Below are positions 7,665 to 16,409 of a DNA stretch of 64,000 nt, piece after piece. A program made the position numbers and the translations under genes. Within the stretch, counting starts at the first letter, position 1; each line of letters starts with the position of its first letter. Where the stretch lies: the NCBI RefSeq assembly GCF_013359695.1, contig NZ_JABFMU010000034.1:1-64000 (forward strand). The letters are read 5' to 3'. This DNA is from Pseudomonas sp. C2B4. Lineage in GTDB: Bacteria > Pseudomonadota > Gammaproteobacteria > Pseudomonadales > Pseudomonadaceae. The notes beneath the pieces are model-generated. The model was not told where the DNA came from, did no database searches, and saw only the letters and a program-made list of their open reading frames with translations.

Positions 7665-8996
7665 ATGAGCCTTAATGCATTGGAGGCCGGCGCGAGCCCG
7701 GCCGTTAGCCACGACGAAGAAAAAGCCCTGGTCAGCAAGGTCGCCTGGCGGTTGATGCCGTTGATCATGGTCTGCTACCTGTTCGCCTTCTTCGACCGCA
7801 TCAACATCAGCTTCGCCAAGTTCCAGTTACAGGCCGACCTGAGCCTGAGCGACACCGCCTACGGCCTCGGTGCCGGGTTGTTCGTGGTCGGTTACGTGAT
7901 TTTCGAAGTGCCCAGCAACATGATGCTGTACAAGGTCGGCGCCCGTCGCTGGATCGCCCGGATCATGATGTCCTGGGGACTGGCCACCGCGCTCATGGTC
8001 TTCGTCAACAGCGAATGGCAGTTCTATGTGCTGCGCTTCCTGATCGGTGCGATGGAGGCGGGTTTTGCGCCGGGCGTGCTGTATTACCTGACGCTATGGT
8101 TCCCGCAGCACTATCGTGGACGCATCACCTCGATGCTGTTCCTGTCGTCGGCCTTTGCCGGCCTGGTAGGCGCACCGTTCTCCGGATTGGTGCTGCAACA
8201 TCTCGACGGCTTCCTCGATATGCGTGGCTGGCACTGGTTGTTCCTGCTTGGCGGCGTGCCGTGCATCGGCCTCGGTTTGCTGGTGCTGACCCTGCTCAAG
8301 GACCGCATCGAAGACGCCCATTGGCTGACGGCCTCCGAAAAGACGCTGCTGGCCAGTCGCATCGCTCACCATGAACCGCACAAAAGTGGCGGCTCGCTGC
8401 TCGCGGCGCTGAAGATTCCGGGGTTCCTGACCCTGGGCCTGATCTACTTCCTGATTCAGGTGGCGTCCTACGGCCTGAACTTCTGGGCACCGCAACTGAT
8501 CCGCAGCGCCGGTACGGAAAGCCCGGTGATGATCGGTCTGCTGACGGCCATCCCGTACATCTGTGGTGCCATCAGCATGGTGGTGATAGGGCGCCTGTCG
8601 GATGCCTCCGGCGAACGACGCAAGTTTGTTGCAGGGTTGGTTGCCGTCGGCGCGATCGGTTTCTTCAGCGCGGGGATCTTCGCCAATCACACAACCTTCC
8701 TGATCATCGCGCTGGGCCTGCTCGGCGCCGGCATCATCGCTTCGATTCCGAGCTTCTGGACCTTGCCGCCGAAATTGCTGGCCGGTGCTGGCGCCGGGGC
8801 GGCGGGCGGGATCGCGGTGATCAACACCCTGGGTCAGTTCGGCGGCATTGTCAGCCCGGTCATGGTCGGACGGATCAAGGACCTCACCGGCAGCACCACG
8901 CCGGCGCTGTATGTCATCGGTGTCTGTGCGTTGATTGCCGTTGCGCTGCTGCTGTGGGGGCTGCCGCAGAAGTTGCGTACGCTGGATAAGTTTTAA
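7665..8996 (+). CDS. MFS transporter (anion:cation symporter type)
   Basis: A 443-residue major facilitator with 12 hydrophobic segments. The FAFFDRINISFAKFQL segment after helix 1, GAMEAGFAPGVLYYLTLWFP in helix 4, and a cytosolic loop near residues 205-240 are typical of the anion:cation symporter (phthalate/tartrate/glucarate) subfamily. It sits downstream of the CoA-transferase and lyase genes on the same strand. The likely job is uptake of the organic acid those enzymes use. The ribosome site is a GGAGAA about 7 bp upstream of ATG. Confidence 0.92.
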   Translation: MSLNALEAGASPAVSHDEEKALVSKVAWRLMPLIMVCYLFAFFDRINISFAKFQLQADLSLSDTAYGLGAGLFVVGYVIFEVPSNMMLYKVGARRWIARIMMSWGLATALMVFVNSEWQFYVLRFLIGAMEAGFAPGVLYYLTLWFPQHYRGRITSMLFLSSAFAGLVGAPFSGLVLQHLDGFLDMRGWHWLFLLGGVPCIGLGLLVLTLLKDRIEDAHWLTASEKTLLASRIAHHEPHKSGGSLLAALKIPGFLTLGLIYFLIQVASYGLNFWAPQLIRSAGTESPVMIGLLTAIPYICGAISMVVIGRLSDASGERRKFVAGLVAVGAIGFFSAGIFANHTTFLIIALGLLGAGIIASIPSFWTLPPKLLAGAGAGAAGGIAVINTLGQFGGIVSPVMVGRIKDLTGSTTPALYVIGVCALIAVALLLWGLPQKLRTLDKF

Positions 8997-9399
8997 CGAT
9001 TCGCAGGCTACGCCGGTTTCTGTTCGGACCACGCATCCGGGCTGGGACTGGCGAAGGCTGCGATCAAATACTGAAATCTGCGACGTCAGATAGATTGCTT
9101 ACGCGAGCAGGCTTGCTCCCACATTGGATCTATGACCCACTGAAGATCCCCTGTGGGAGCGAGCCTGCTCGCGAAGACTGACTGACAGTCGCTATCGCAG
9201 TATTGGCCAATCTCTCAATCCGCTATCACTGACGCGGGTGCCTCCCTTCCACTGCCGGGTCCCTGGCAGTAGCTTTCCCCTGTTCCTCGATATTCGCAGC
9301 CCAAGTCGCTGATGAAGTTCTTCGACGATCAGTCAGTCGACAGCTGAAATCCTGATATAGACTGGCGGCCATTCACCAATCAGTTCAAAAGGACTTCCC
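8997..9399. other. Intergenic stretch with a diverged REP pair
   Basis: There is no gene in these 403 bp. Inverted REPs lie at 9101-9122 (a one-base variant, GGCTTGCTCC) and 9153-9175. A weak dyad (ACTGCC...GGCAGT) lies around 9260. The last 40 bp hold the AAAGGA ribosome site of the LysE gene. Confidence 0.8.
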
Positions 9400-10038
9400 A
9401 TGACCCCCTCGCTGCTGATGGCCGTGCTCGCCTCGGGTTTCATTTATGGCATTACCCCGGGGCCTGGCGTGCTGGCGGTGTTCGGCATTGGCGCGGCCCA
9501 TGGGCGGCGGGCGGGGGCGGGGTTTCTCTGCGGGCATTTGCTGGGTGATGTGATCTGGTGCAGCACGGCGTTGGTGGCGATTGTCGGTGCGCGGGAAATC
9601 GGCAGTACCGCGTTCGATGTGCTGGGGGTGCTGAGCGGTCTGTATCTGTTCTGGCTCGGCTGGCGTGCGGTGCGGGCGCGTCGTAACAGCGCCGAAGCCC
9701 CTCAGGGGCCGGCGCGCCAGCCGTTCTGGCATGGCATCCTGTTTGGCTTGACCAATCCGAAGGCTTACCCGGTGGCAGTGGCCACGTTTACGGCATTGTT
9801 GTCGAGCAGGGCCGAGTTGCTGACCTGGTCGATGCTACCGTGGCTGATCTTCCTGAGCTTCGTCGGTGGCCTTATCGCCTACGCTATCCTCATCGGCATT
9901 GTCGGCGCGCGCCGGGTACGCACCTTGTATCAACGCCATGAGCTGGCGATTACCCGGCTGTGCGGGGTGATGTTCATCGGTTTCGCCATCAACGCCCTGG
10001 CACATGCCTTGCCGGGGCTGGTAACGAACAAGGCTTGA
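9400..10038 (+). CDS. LysE/RhtB family amino acid exporter
   Basis: A 212-residue membrane protein of the LysE superfamily. The N-terminal GITPGPGVLAVFGIG motif, the AHGRRAGAGFLCGHLLGDV loop and GLTNPKAYPVAVATF (about residues 120-135) are diagnostic. Six hydrophobic segments are apparent. It should export an amino acid or derivative across the inner membrane; the substrate is unknown. It stands alone, 87 bp before a diguanylate cyclase gene. Confidence 0.92.
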   Translation: MTPSLLMAVLASGFIYGITPGPGVLAVFGIGAAHGRRAGAGFLCGHLLGDVIWCSTALVAIVGAREIGSTAFDVLGVLSGLYLFWLGWRAVRARRNSAEAPQGPARQPFWHGILFGLTNPKAYPVAVATFTALLSSRAELLTWSMLPWLIFLSFVGGLIAYAILIGIVGARRVRTLYQRHELAITRLCGVMFIGFAINALAHALPGLVTNKA

Positions 10039-10125
10039 CGCTGATCGCGGGATTGCATCAGTGGCGTACATTTCGGTCAGGGATGGTTTCTTATTGCTGC
10101 ATCGTCAGGACACGCTCTCGGCACC

Positions 10126-11472
10126 ATGACCACCAGAAATTCCGCTCCGTTGGCGAGCTACATCGACCTCTTGCTGGACGCCGTTTGTGCGGTGGATAAA
10201 CAAGGTCGCTTCGTATTTGTCAGTGCGGCCTTCGAGCGCATTTTCGGGTACCGCCCCGACGAGATGATCGGCCGGCAAATGATCGATCTGGTGCACCCGG
10301 CCGATCGGCAGCGCACCCTCGATGCCGCGCGGGAGATCATGGGTGGCGAGCCCAAACTCAACTTTGAAAACCGTTACCTGTGCAAGGATGGCCGGGTAGT
10401 GCACATCCTGTGGTCGGCACGTTGGTCGGAGGTCGACCAATTGCGCATCGCCGTGGCCCGCGACATTACCGAGCGCAAGCAGGCTGAGTCCCGACAGGCG
10501 GCGCTGTACGCGATCTCCGAAGCGGCGCACGCGGCGGAGGACTTGCTGGCATTGTTCAAGCGCGTCCATCTGATCATCGGCGAGTGGCTGCCGGCGCTGA
10601 ATTTTTCCGTGGCGTTGTATGACGAACACTGCGCCCAGCTGAATTTTCCCTATCACGTCGACGATCACGAACTGCAACCCGAGCAGCCCGGCACCATGAC
10701 TGGACGCCTGTGTGCCGAGGTCATCCGAAGCGGCCAGCCCATCTTGCTGACCCCGGACCAGGAGGCGCCTCCCCAGGGCTTCGAAGCCCTGGTGACCGAT
10801 CAACATTCTCCCTGCTGGCTGGGTGTGCCGCTGAACTCGCAGAACGGCACCATTGGCGCCTTGATCGTCAAAAGCATTCCCGGCGGCGAACGCTACACCG
10901 AGCAGGACAAAGAGCTGTTGCAGTATGTGTGTGCCCAGGTGGCGACGGCGATCGAGCGCAAGCAGTTGCACGCACGGTTGCAGCGCATGGCCGAGTACGA
11001 CCAGTTGACGCAGCTGCCTAACCGCGAACTGCTGCGCGACCGGCTCAAGGCTGCACTGGAAGCGGCGCGCCAGGACGGCGGGCGCATGGCGCTGCTGTAT
11101 GTCGACCTCGACCGCTTCAAGCAGGTCAACGACACCCACGGTCATGCGGTGGGGGACATGTTGCTGCAAACCGTCGCCAATCGGCTCAAGGGCTGCGTGC
11201 GCGAAACCGACACAGTGGCGCGCATCGGCGGTGACGAATTCGTGGTGCTGTTGCACAGCATCCACGCTTCGGGCGACGCCGATTGCGTGGCCGGGAAGAT
11301 CCGTCAGGTCCTGGCCCAGCCGCTACGCCTGGACGGGCACAGCCTGCACATCCAGCCCAGTATTGGTGTGGCGCAATATCCTGAACACGGCACGGAAGAG
11401 AAGCAGTTGTTCAGGCATGCCGACGAAGCCATGTACACCGCCAAGCGCGCGCAGCACCTGCATCTCGTTTGA
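10126..11472 (+). CDS. PAS-GAF diguanylate cyclase
   Basis: A 448-residue soluble sensor enzyme. A PAS domain (about residues 8-125, ending in the PAC DITERKQAE) and a GAF domain (about 140-280) are followed by a GGDEF domain (about 285-445). The active-site RIGGDEF is intact, and an RxxD inhibitory site (RETD) lies exactly five residues before it. It should therefore make c-di-GMP and be feedback inhibited. No EAL domain or membrane segment is seen. The ribosome site is poor, so the exact start is less certain than the gene. Confidence 0.9.
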   Translation: MTTRNSAPLASYIDLLLDAVCAVDKQGRFVFVSAAFERIFGYRPDEMIGRQMIDLVHPADRQRTLDAAREIMGGEPKLNFENRYLCKDGRVVHILWSARWSEVDQLRIAVARDITERKQAESRQAALYAISEAAHAAEDLLALFKRVHLIIGEWLPALNFSVALYDEHCAQLNFPYHVDDHELQPEQPGTMTGRLCAEVIRSGQPILLTPDQEAPPQGFEALVTDQHSPCWLGVPLNSQNGTIGALIVKSIPGGERYTEQDKELLQYVCAQVATAIERKQLHARLQRMAEYDQLTQLPNRELLRDRLKAALEAARQDGGRMALLYVDLDRFKQVNDTHGHAVGDMLLQTVANRLKGCVRETDTVARIGGDEFVVLLHSIHASGDADCVAGKIRQVLAQPLRLDGHSLHIQPSIGVAQYPEHGTEEKQLFRHADEAMYTAKRAQHLHLV

Positions 11473-11589
11473 CAAGCGGCTGCCGTTCGTCGCGGTATGA
11501 GCGGATTTTTCTAAACCTTTTGGCACGCGCAAATTCAGATTCTATGCGGGCGCAAGCTCGCCGCGAACATCACCAAGAGGTAGAGAATC

Positions 11590-11757
11590 ATGCCTAACTC
11601 AAGAAACTCGAACTCGGGAAACTTCGCCAACGATCGAACCAAGGCGTCTGAAGCCGGTCGCAAAGGTGGGAAAACCACCACTACAACGGTCGATAAAGAG
11701 CCTGCGAAACCCGACATGGGCCGTAAAGGCGGACAAGGCGGGCAAAAATCCCGCTAG
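11590..11757 (+). CDS. KGG-motif stress-induced small protein
   Basis: A 55-residue, Gly/Lys/Ser-rich, probably disordered protein with two copies of the (A/M)GRKGG motif (residues 22-27 and 43-48). This places it in the KGG/con-10 stress-induced family found near general stress genes in Pseudomonas. The start ATG lies 9 bp after AGAGG. It is directly followed by a DUF4142 gene on the same strand, and both fit a general-stress (RpoS-type) setting, though no promoter is clear. Confidence 0.85.
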   Translation: MPNSRNSNSGNFANDRTKASEAGRKGGKTTTTTVDKEPAKPDMGRKGGQGGQKSR

Positions 11758-11829
11758 TGGATGAAGGTGGTTTTGATTGAGAAGCGGGGGCGAAAGCTCC
11801 CGTTTGAATTTTTAAAGGAGGGCGCGACC

Positions 11830-12333
11830 ATGAACCGGATGGCCACCCGTTTTCGCAACAGCGTTTTTGTCACTTTACTGGGCCTGTTTGCGAGCAGTGC
11901 CTTCGCCCAGACGCCTACAGAATTCATCAACGATGCCTCGGCCAAAGGTATCGCCGACATCGAAGCCAGCCGCCTGGCGCATCAGAAAACCGAGTCCAAA
12001 GAGATCAAGGACTACACCATCGTAGTGATCAACGACCGCACCACCGCCAACCAGCACCTGGCGAAAATTGCCAAACAGCTGGACTTGCCGGTGGCACCGC
12101 GCGAAGAGGTGGTGAATAAGGCCAAGGCCTTGATGCCCGAAGTCATGGAAGGGACGAACTTTGATGAAGCCTACGCGGCCAGTCAGGTGAAAACCACTCA
12201 GGAAGCCATCGAGCAGCTCGAACAAACGGCGCAAACCACCGACGTACCGGAAATCAAGGCATTCGCCGAAGAAACCTTGCCCAAGCTGCAGACTCACCTG
12301 CAAATGGCCAGAGCCCTGCAGGCCAGCCGCTAG
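11830..12333 (+). CDS. Exported DUF4142 protein
   Basis: A 167-residue protein with a cleavable signal peptide (FVTLLGLFASSAFAQ, cleavage near residue 26) and a DUF4142 helical domain. The DUF4142 pattern is visible in INDASAKGIADIEASRLA...KEIKDYTIVVINDRTTANQHL, and the chain ends in helices with TLPKLQTHLQ. The family resembles a ferritin-like four-helix fold and is periplasmic. I prefer the ATG at 11830 behind a full AAGGAGG. It lies 72 bp after the KGG gene. Confidence 0.9.
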   Translation: MNRMATRFRNSVFVTLLGLFASSAFAQTPTEFINDASAKGIADIEASRLAHQKTESKEIKDYTIVVINDRTTANQHLAKIAKQLDLPVAPREEVVNKAKALMPEVMEGTNFDEAYAASQVKTTQEAIEQLEQTAQTTDVPEIKAFAEETLPKLQTHLQMARALQASR

Positions 12334-12378
12334 CCATTCGCCTGTGCGGGTGACCTTCGGCCACCCGCGCATTGCTCA

Positions 12379-12789
12379 TCAGCACTCATTCAAATCCTGC
12401 TTGCCTTTCTCCTCAACGACCGTGCCGTCAATGGAAATGGTCTGTCCCTCGCCCAGGCTGCGATAGTGCTTTCTCAGCGCCTCCAGTTCCTTGAGGTCCA
12501 GCGCCTCGAGTCCGAGCATGGCGTTCTGCGCGTCCTTGGTCACCCGCAGCAACTCATCGACTTTCAAATGCAAAATGTCGGTATCGCGGTTCTGCGTGTT
12601 CTGGATCAGGAACACCATCAGGAAGGTGATGATGGTGGTCGAGGTATTGATGATCAGTTGCCAGGTGTCATTGAACTGAAAGATCGGCCCGCTCAACCCC
12701 CACAGGAAAATCAGCAGGATTGCTCCCAGGAACGTCTTGGGGCTGCCGGCCCATAGGGCAAGTTTTTGTGCGATGTTTGCGAATTTCAT
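12379..12789 (-). CDS. Low-affinity iron permease family protein
   Basis: A 136-residue membrane protein of the small low-affinity iron permease family (Fet4-related). Two hydrophobic helices (about residues 20-37 and 45-63, ending FLIQNTQNRDT) are followed by a cytosolic helix with LHLKVDELLR and an acidic tail. The FLIQNTQNRD signature is diagnostic. It is convergent with the DUF4142 gene and divergent from tam. Iron transport is inferred from family naming; experimental evidence for bacterial members is thin. Confidence 0.85.
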   Translation of the reverse strand: MKFANIAQKLALWAGSPKTFLGAILLIFLWGLSGPIFQFNDTWQLIINTSTTIITFLMVFLIQNTQNRDTDILHLKVDELLRVTKDAQNAMLGLEALDLKELEALRKHYRSLGEGQTISIDGTVVEEKGKQDLNEC

Positions 12790-12931
12790 GGCCGTTTTCC
12801 TTTTGAGAGGGCGCCTGAATTTCAGACAGTGACGGCACGTTGAAAATTCTACTTACATTTACTCATTCTCCGGGAAAAGCCCGGGGTGGCCATGGGTTAA
12901 GATGCGTTGGCATCCACGACAGGAGAACGCA

Positions 12932-13702
12932 ATGAGTTGGTCCGCCAAACAATACGTCGCTTTTGAAGATGAACGCACACGTCCCGCCCGTGACCTGCTG
13001 GCGGCGATTCCCGCAGGGGAGGTGCGTTCGGCCGTCGACATCGGATGCGGTCCCGGCAATTCAACCGAGTTGCTGGTGGAGCGCTTTGCCGGCGCCGCGG
13101 TGCGCGGGCTGGACAGTTCGGCCGACATGATCGAAGCCGCGCGCAAGCGCTTGCCGCAGGTGCAGTTCGATATCGCGGACATCGACACCTGGAATGACAA
13201 GGGGCCTTTCGATGTGATTTTTGCCAACGCCGTGTTGCAGTGGGTGCCCGATCACGCCACGTTGTTGCCTTCGCTGGTTGGCAAGCTTGCTCCCGGTGGC
13301 AGTCTGGCGATTCAGATGCCGGACAACCTGAATGAGCCTTCGCACCGGTTGATGCGTGAAGTTGCAGCTAACGGTCCCTGGGCGGGCAAACTGGCCGGCG
13401 CCGCCGGGCAACGCACCGAAATGGCCGATGCCGGCGGCTATTACTCAATCCTGAAAGCCTGCTGCTCCCGTGTCGATGTGTGGCGCACCACCTACCATCA
13501 TCCGCTGGCGGGTGGTGCATCGGGTGTGGTCGAGTGGTTCAAGGGCAGCGGTCTGCGGCCGTTTCTCGATCCACTGGATGAAACGGAACGGGCGGCGTAT
13601 CTGAAGCGGTATCTGGCGGCCATCGAACAGGCCTATCCGGCGCTGGCCGATGGTTCGGTGTTATTGCCGTTTCCGCGATTGTTTCTGGTGGCGACTCGCT
13701 GA
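12932..13702 (+). CDS. tam: Trans-aconitate 2-methyltransferase
   Basis: A 256-residue SAM-dependent methyltransferase matching Tam. The N-terminus WSAKQYVAFEDERTRPARDLL, motif I VDIGCGPGNSTELL, the acidic loop GLDSSADMIE, and ANAVLQWVPDH are characteristic. It methylates trans-aconitate, an inhibitor formed from cis-aconitate, in the cytosol. The start follows AGGAG. It is monocistronic, with a strong terminator 6 bp after the stop. Confidence 0.9.
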   Translation: MSWSAKQYVAFEDERTRPARDLLAAIPAGEVRSAVDIGCGPGNSTELLVERFAGAAVRGLDSSADMIEAARKRLPQVQFDIADIDTWNDKGPFDVIFANAVLQWVPDHATLLPSLVGKLAPGGSLAIQMPDNLNEPSHRLMREVAANGPWAGKLAGAAGQRTEMADAGGYYSILKACCSRVDVWRTTYHHPLAGGASGVVEWFKGSGLRPFLDPLDETERAAYLKRYLAAIEQAYPALADGSVLLPFPRLFLVATR

Positions 13703-13708
13703 TGCGAA

Positions 13709-13748
13709 AAAAGGGGCGGATGACGATCGTGTCATCCGCCCCTTTTCT
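13709..13748 (+). terminator. Rho-independent terminator of tam
   Basis: AAAGGGGCGGATGAC pairs with GTCATCCGCCCCTTT around a GATC-type loop, followed by TTTTC. The near-symmetric arms make it bidirectional, and its left arm also encodes the C-terminus of the small convergent gene at 13732-13845. Confidence 0.9.
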
Positions 13749-13845
13749 TTGCGCGCCTGGCACTCAAGTACTCAAAAATAAATGAAGCAAAGCCGAACAA
13801 CCCAATCATTGAAATGATAATGATCCCCAACTCTGAACTGTCCAT
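13732..13845 (-). CDS. 37-residue single-span membrane peptide
   Basis: A short open frame starts ATG 8 bp after AAGAGG and encodes an acidic N-terminus (MDSSELG), one hydrophobic helix (about residues 8-27) and a basic tail ending ARRAKKRGG. That is the layout of a small inner-membrane protein with its C-terminus in the cytosol. Its last codons and stop lie inside the tam terminator stem. I do not recognise a named family. The good ribosome site and clean topology support a real gene. Confidence 0.65.
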   Translation of the reverse strand: MDSSELGIIIISMIGLFGFASFIFEYLSARRAKKRGG

Positions 13846-13974
13846 GCTGACCTCTTGGCGAACGGTGAGCAGGGAGAATAAGGGATCTTTCTTTTGGCTT
13901 ATCGCAGCGCTACGGCTTCTTTACGGGGGCGCGTGGATCTATACGCAAACGATACGAGTGGCTGCCAGAAACAC

Positions 13975-14703
13975 TCAGCGTTGAACGCTGACCAGCATCA
14001 TCATCGGTCGCTCCCGTTCTTCGGCCAGTGCCGGTTGGGCCGCGACCTGGGCATCGGTGGGCCCCCATTCATTGACATGCTGGATACTGAAACCCGCTGC
14101 AATCAGGGTGTTGAGCAACGTGCCAAGGGTACGGTGCTGCTTGATCACGCCGTCCGCCAGCCAGTTGGTTACGCGCTCGCCTTCCAGTTGATAGCTATCC
14201 ACGGGCCAGCTTTTTCGGCCCTCGGCATCGGTGATCCATCCGGGGTTGCGCGGTGCCATGAAAATCGGGTGTTCGATGGAAAAAACGAAATACGCGCCGG
14301 GTTTAAGCGCTGCATGAATATTGGCGAACAGTCCCGGCAAGTCCTTGATGTAGTGCAGGGCGAGGGAACTGTAGGCCAGATCGAAACGGGCGGCTGGTAG
14401 ATCGAGGTGTTCCAGGTCGGCGCGTTCGTAGCGGATGTGGGGGGCGGACGTTGTGGTGCGCGCCTGTTCAAGCATTTTTTCCGATACATCGAGGCCGAGC
14501 ACGCTGTGGGCGCCTTGTTCACTGGCCCAACGGCAAAACCAACCGTAGCCGCAACCAAGATCCACCACCGCCAAGCCTTGCATCGGCGGCAACATTGTTT
14601 TCAGCGCGGGCCATTCCGGCGCGGCATCGAGGCCGTTGATAGAGCGGGCCATCTGGCTGTAGCCCAAGAAAAAGTCGGGGTCGTCGTAGATGTTTTGAGT
14701 CAT
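13975..14703 (-). CDS. Class I SAM-dependent methyltransferase
   Basis: A 242-residue methyltransferase with motif I VVDLGCGYGWFCRWA (about residue 47), the acidic post-I strand VLGLDVSEKMLEQA, and YSSLALHYIKDLPGLF (motif IV/post). The N-terminus MTQNIYDDPDFFLGYSQM resembles UbiE/YcgJ-like methyltransferases. I use the ATG at 14703; an ATG four codons upstream is possible. It is a single gene. The substrate is unknown. Confidence 0.88.
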   Translation of the reverse strand: MTQNIYDDPDFFLGYSQMARSINGLDAAPEWPALKTMLPPMQGLAVVDLGCGYGWFCRWASEQGAHSVLGLDVSEKMLEQARTTTSAPHIRYERADLEHLDLPAARFDLAYSSLALHYIKDLPGLFANIHAALKPGAYFVFSIEHPIFMAPRNPGWITDAEGRKSWPVDSYQLEGERVTNWLADGVIKQHRTLGTLLNTLIAAGFSIQHVNEWGPTDAQVAAQPALAEERERPMMMLVSVQR

Positions 14704-14918
14704 GACGAAGTCCATGTCCCGGAAAAAGAAGTTCCGAACATAGTACCGGACTGAGTCGGCAACAGGGATTGAGGTTCGAGACGTCGGGACTCGCAGTTCA
14801 GGTGCCAATCCATGGCAATACTGCTCATTGAAACGAAGAATGCTGAAAACTGTACTTCGTCTGCGATGCCATGTGTAAAGGATGGGGTTCGCTTGTATCT
14901 GGCATCCAGGTACAAAGT

Positions 14919-14945
14919 TGGTCGATAGGGCCTTGACCCTATCGA
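14919..14945. terminator. Strong hairpin after the lipoprotein gene
   Basis: GTCGATAGGG-CCTTGA-CCCTATCGAC is a 10-bp perfect stem just downstream of the minus-strand lipoprotein stop. The following T-run on the minus strand is weak (accaacttt), so termination is likely but not textbook. Confidence 0.6.
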
Positions 14946-14953
14946 CTCAAGCA

Positions 14954-15391
14954 TTAACGAATGCTTCGGATGTTACCTTTGTTGCCTTTTACAGTGACGT
15001 CAACTTGCTTGAAGATGAAGTAGTCTTTTTGAGTAACTTCATAGCGAGGGGCGATAATCAGGTCAGCGCCCGACGATTTGACGGCTTTATAGGCGGCTGC
15101 GGACTTCACTGCGGCAACCGGGTCCAGCAAGCCACTCAGGCCACCGCCGCTGTCGCCACCGTAGGAAACGCCATCAACGAACTGGTTGTCGCCACCAATT
15201 TTCAGAACGCCAAACAGGATGTTAACTGCCGATTTACCGGTGATTTCCTCACCGACAGTTACATCAGCTTTCAAATCGGTTTTTACTGCGCTTTCGATCG
15301 GAGACGAAGGCTGGCTGGCGTTGTAGCTCACGCAGCCGCTGGAGATTGCAATGACGAGTCCAAGGGTTGCAAATTTGAAAATCTTATCCAT
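14954..15391 (-). CDS. Small outer-membrane lipoprotein of unknown function
   Basis: A 145-residue lipoprotein. The signal peptide FATLGLVIAISSGC ends in a lipobox with the lipidated Cys at about residue 20. The mature part has a Gly-rich stretch (SYGGDSGGGLSGLL) and ends in beta-rich sequence with IIAPRYEVTQKDYFIFKQVDVTVKG. The Ser at +2 suggests outer-membrane sorting. I use the ATG at 15391. No named family is recognised. It is monocistronic, with an AT-rich upstream region. Confidence 0.82.
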   Translation of the reverse strand: MDKIFKFATLGLVIAISSGCVSYNASQPSSPIESAVKTDLKADVTVGEEITGKSAVNILFGVLKIGGDNQFVDGVSYGGDSGGGLSGLLDPVAAVKSAAAYKAVKSSGADLIIAPRYEVTQKDYFIFKQVDVTVKGNKGNIRSIR

Positions 15392-15403
15392 GTTTAATCT
15401 CAC

Positions 15404-15716
15404 TCTTTCTCAACGGAAACATCAGGTTTGTTTGTTTTGGCCATTTTTGTTGCCGTGAGATGGTACTAACTTTAAAGGTGAAGAAAGGATAGGAACGGTC
15501 CTGCAAATGATAAGGAGGCATCTGAAAGAAAAGGTGAAAGAGTCCTACAGGTTTGTGCAAGCTTTATTGAGTAAGTAGTCTAAAAGCAGTGGTGCACTAG
15601 TTTGGCCGGCTGGCGCGATAAAGTTTGGATTTGCTAAATAAGGTCGAAAGTGGAGAGCGAGTGATTAAGCATTGGTTGAATGTGTCACGGGTGTTTTTGG
15701 GTTGAATCCCAACCAC
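15404..15716. other. AT-rich intergenic region
   Basis: About 310 bp without a supported gene separate the lipoprotein and hicB. It should hold the lipoprotein promoter on the minus strand, but I cannot fix -35/-10 boxes. The base composition is clearly more AT-rich than the flanking core genes. Confidence 0.6.
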
Positions 15717-15741
15717 AAAAAACCGGCCACTCGGGCCGGTT
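15717..15741 (-). terminator. Terminator of hicAB
   Basis: On the minus strand AACCGGCC-CGAGT-GGCCGGTT is followed by TTTT, 22 bp after the hicB stop. The same AACCGGCC stem reappears in the terminator at 16668-16698. Confidence 0.88.
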
Positions 15742-15762
15742 GATTCGTCACCTTAAATGTCA

Positions 15763-16176
15763 TCAGCCCTGCTGCAACACCTTCAATGCTGCCGAGGCGA
15801 GAAAGCCTGAACGGCTTTTCTCCTCCGGGTGGTGCAGCACGTACTCGTCGATACGGTTAAGCAGGTAGCCAGGCAGTGTGATGTTCAGCTTCTGGGCCTT
15901 GCCCAGATATTTGGTCACGTCAATGTCCACCAAGGCCCACGCACACCCCGCGTATTTTGGGTTGGCTGCGTGCAAAGTCACCTTATTCGCGGGCGGAATG
16001 GGCGACCCGTCTTCGGCCAGAATCTCGAAATGGCCTTCAATGGCTTCCCGGGCCATGGCCATCGCGTCATCCAGATCTTCGCCAGCGGAAAAGCATCCCG
16101 GAATGTCGGGGATCTCCACGCCCCAGGCGTGTTCGTCATCGCCCATTGAAATCGCAATTGGGTAAAGCATGTTCAT
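15763..16176 (-). CDS. hicB: HicB-family antitoxin
   Basis: A 137-residue HicB. The partial RNase-H-like HicB domain fills residues 1-70 (WGVEIPDIPGCFSAGEDLDDAMAMAREAI...HFEILAEDG). A C-terminal ribbon-helix-helix/HTH segment (KLNITLPGYLLNRIDEYVLHHPEEKSRSGFLASAAL) should bind the operator. It follows hicA by 31 bp on the same strand, with GGGAGG before two possible ATGs (16176 or 16170). It neutralises HicA and probably represses the operon. Confidence 0.93.
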   Translation of the reverse strand: MNMLYPIAISMGDDEHAWGVEIPDIPGCFSAGEDLDDAMAMAREAIEGHFEILAEDGSPIPPANKVTLHAANPKYAGCAWALVDIDVTKYLGKAQKLNITLPGYLLNRIDEYVLHHPEEKSRSGFLASAALKVLQQG

Positions 16177-16207
16177 TGTCCTCCCAGGACTGGGCGCATC
16201 AGGCTCG

Positions 16208-16387
16208 TTAGAGCAGCGCCTGTTGCAAAATACTGATGGCCGTTTTCTTGATCAGATCCTTCTTTGGATGGGGAACTGTCACCAGCCCCGGCTTCGTTGG
16301 ATGCTTGAAGTGATGATGGCTGCCTCTGATTCGCACCAGATACCAGCCGTCCGCAATGAGTTGGCTTATCAAGAATCGGCTATTCAC
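16208..16387 (-). CDS. hicA: HicA-family mRNA interferase toxin
   Basis: A 59-residue HicA toxin with the double-stranded-RNA-binding-like fold. The catalytic His lies in RGSHHHFKHPTKPG (residues about 21-34), followed by VTVPHPKKDL. It begins at GTG, which is why it is easily missed. The GTG is preceded by AAGGAGGTGAT, a complete match to the 16S anti-Shine-Dalgarno. It cleaves mRNA and is held by HicB encoded downstream. The order toxin-antitoxin is canonical. Confidence 0.92.
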   Translation of the reverse strand: MNSRFLISQLIADGWYLVRIRGSHHHFKHPTKPGLVTVPHPKKDLIKKTAISILQQALL

Positions 16388-16409
16388 ATCACCTCCTTGT
16401 GGTGTGCTT

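Noticed and set aside
16271..16284. Another GAACTGTCACCAG near the att repeats
   Set aside because: It is coding sequence of hicA (the G-L-V-T-V-P codons, antisense) outside the prophage, so not an integrase arm site.
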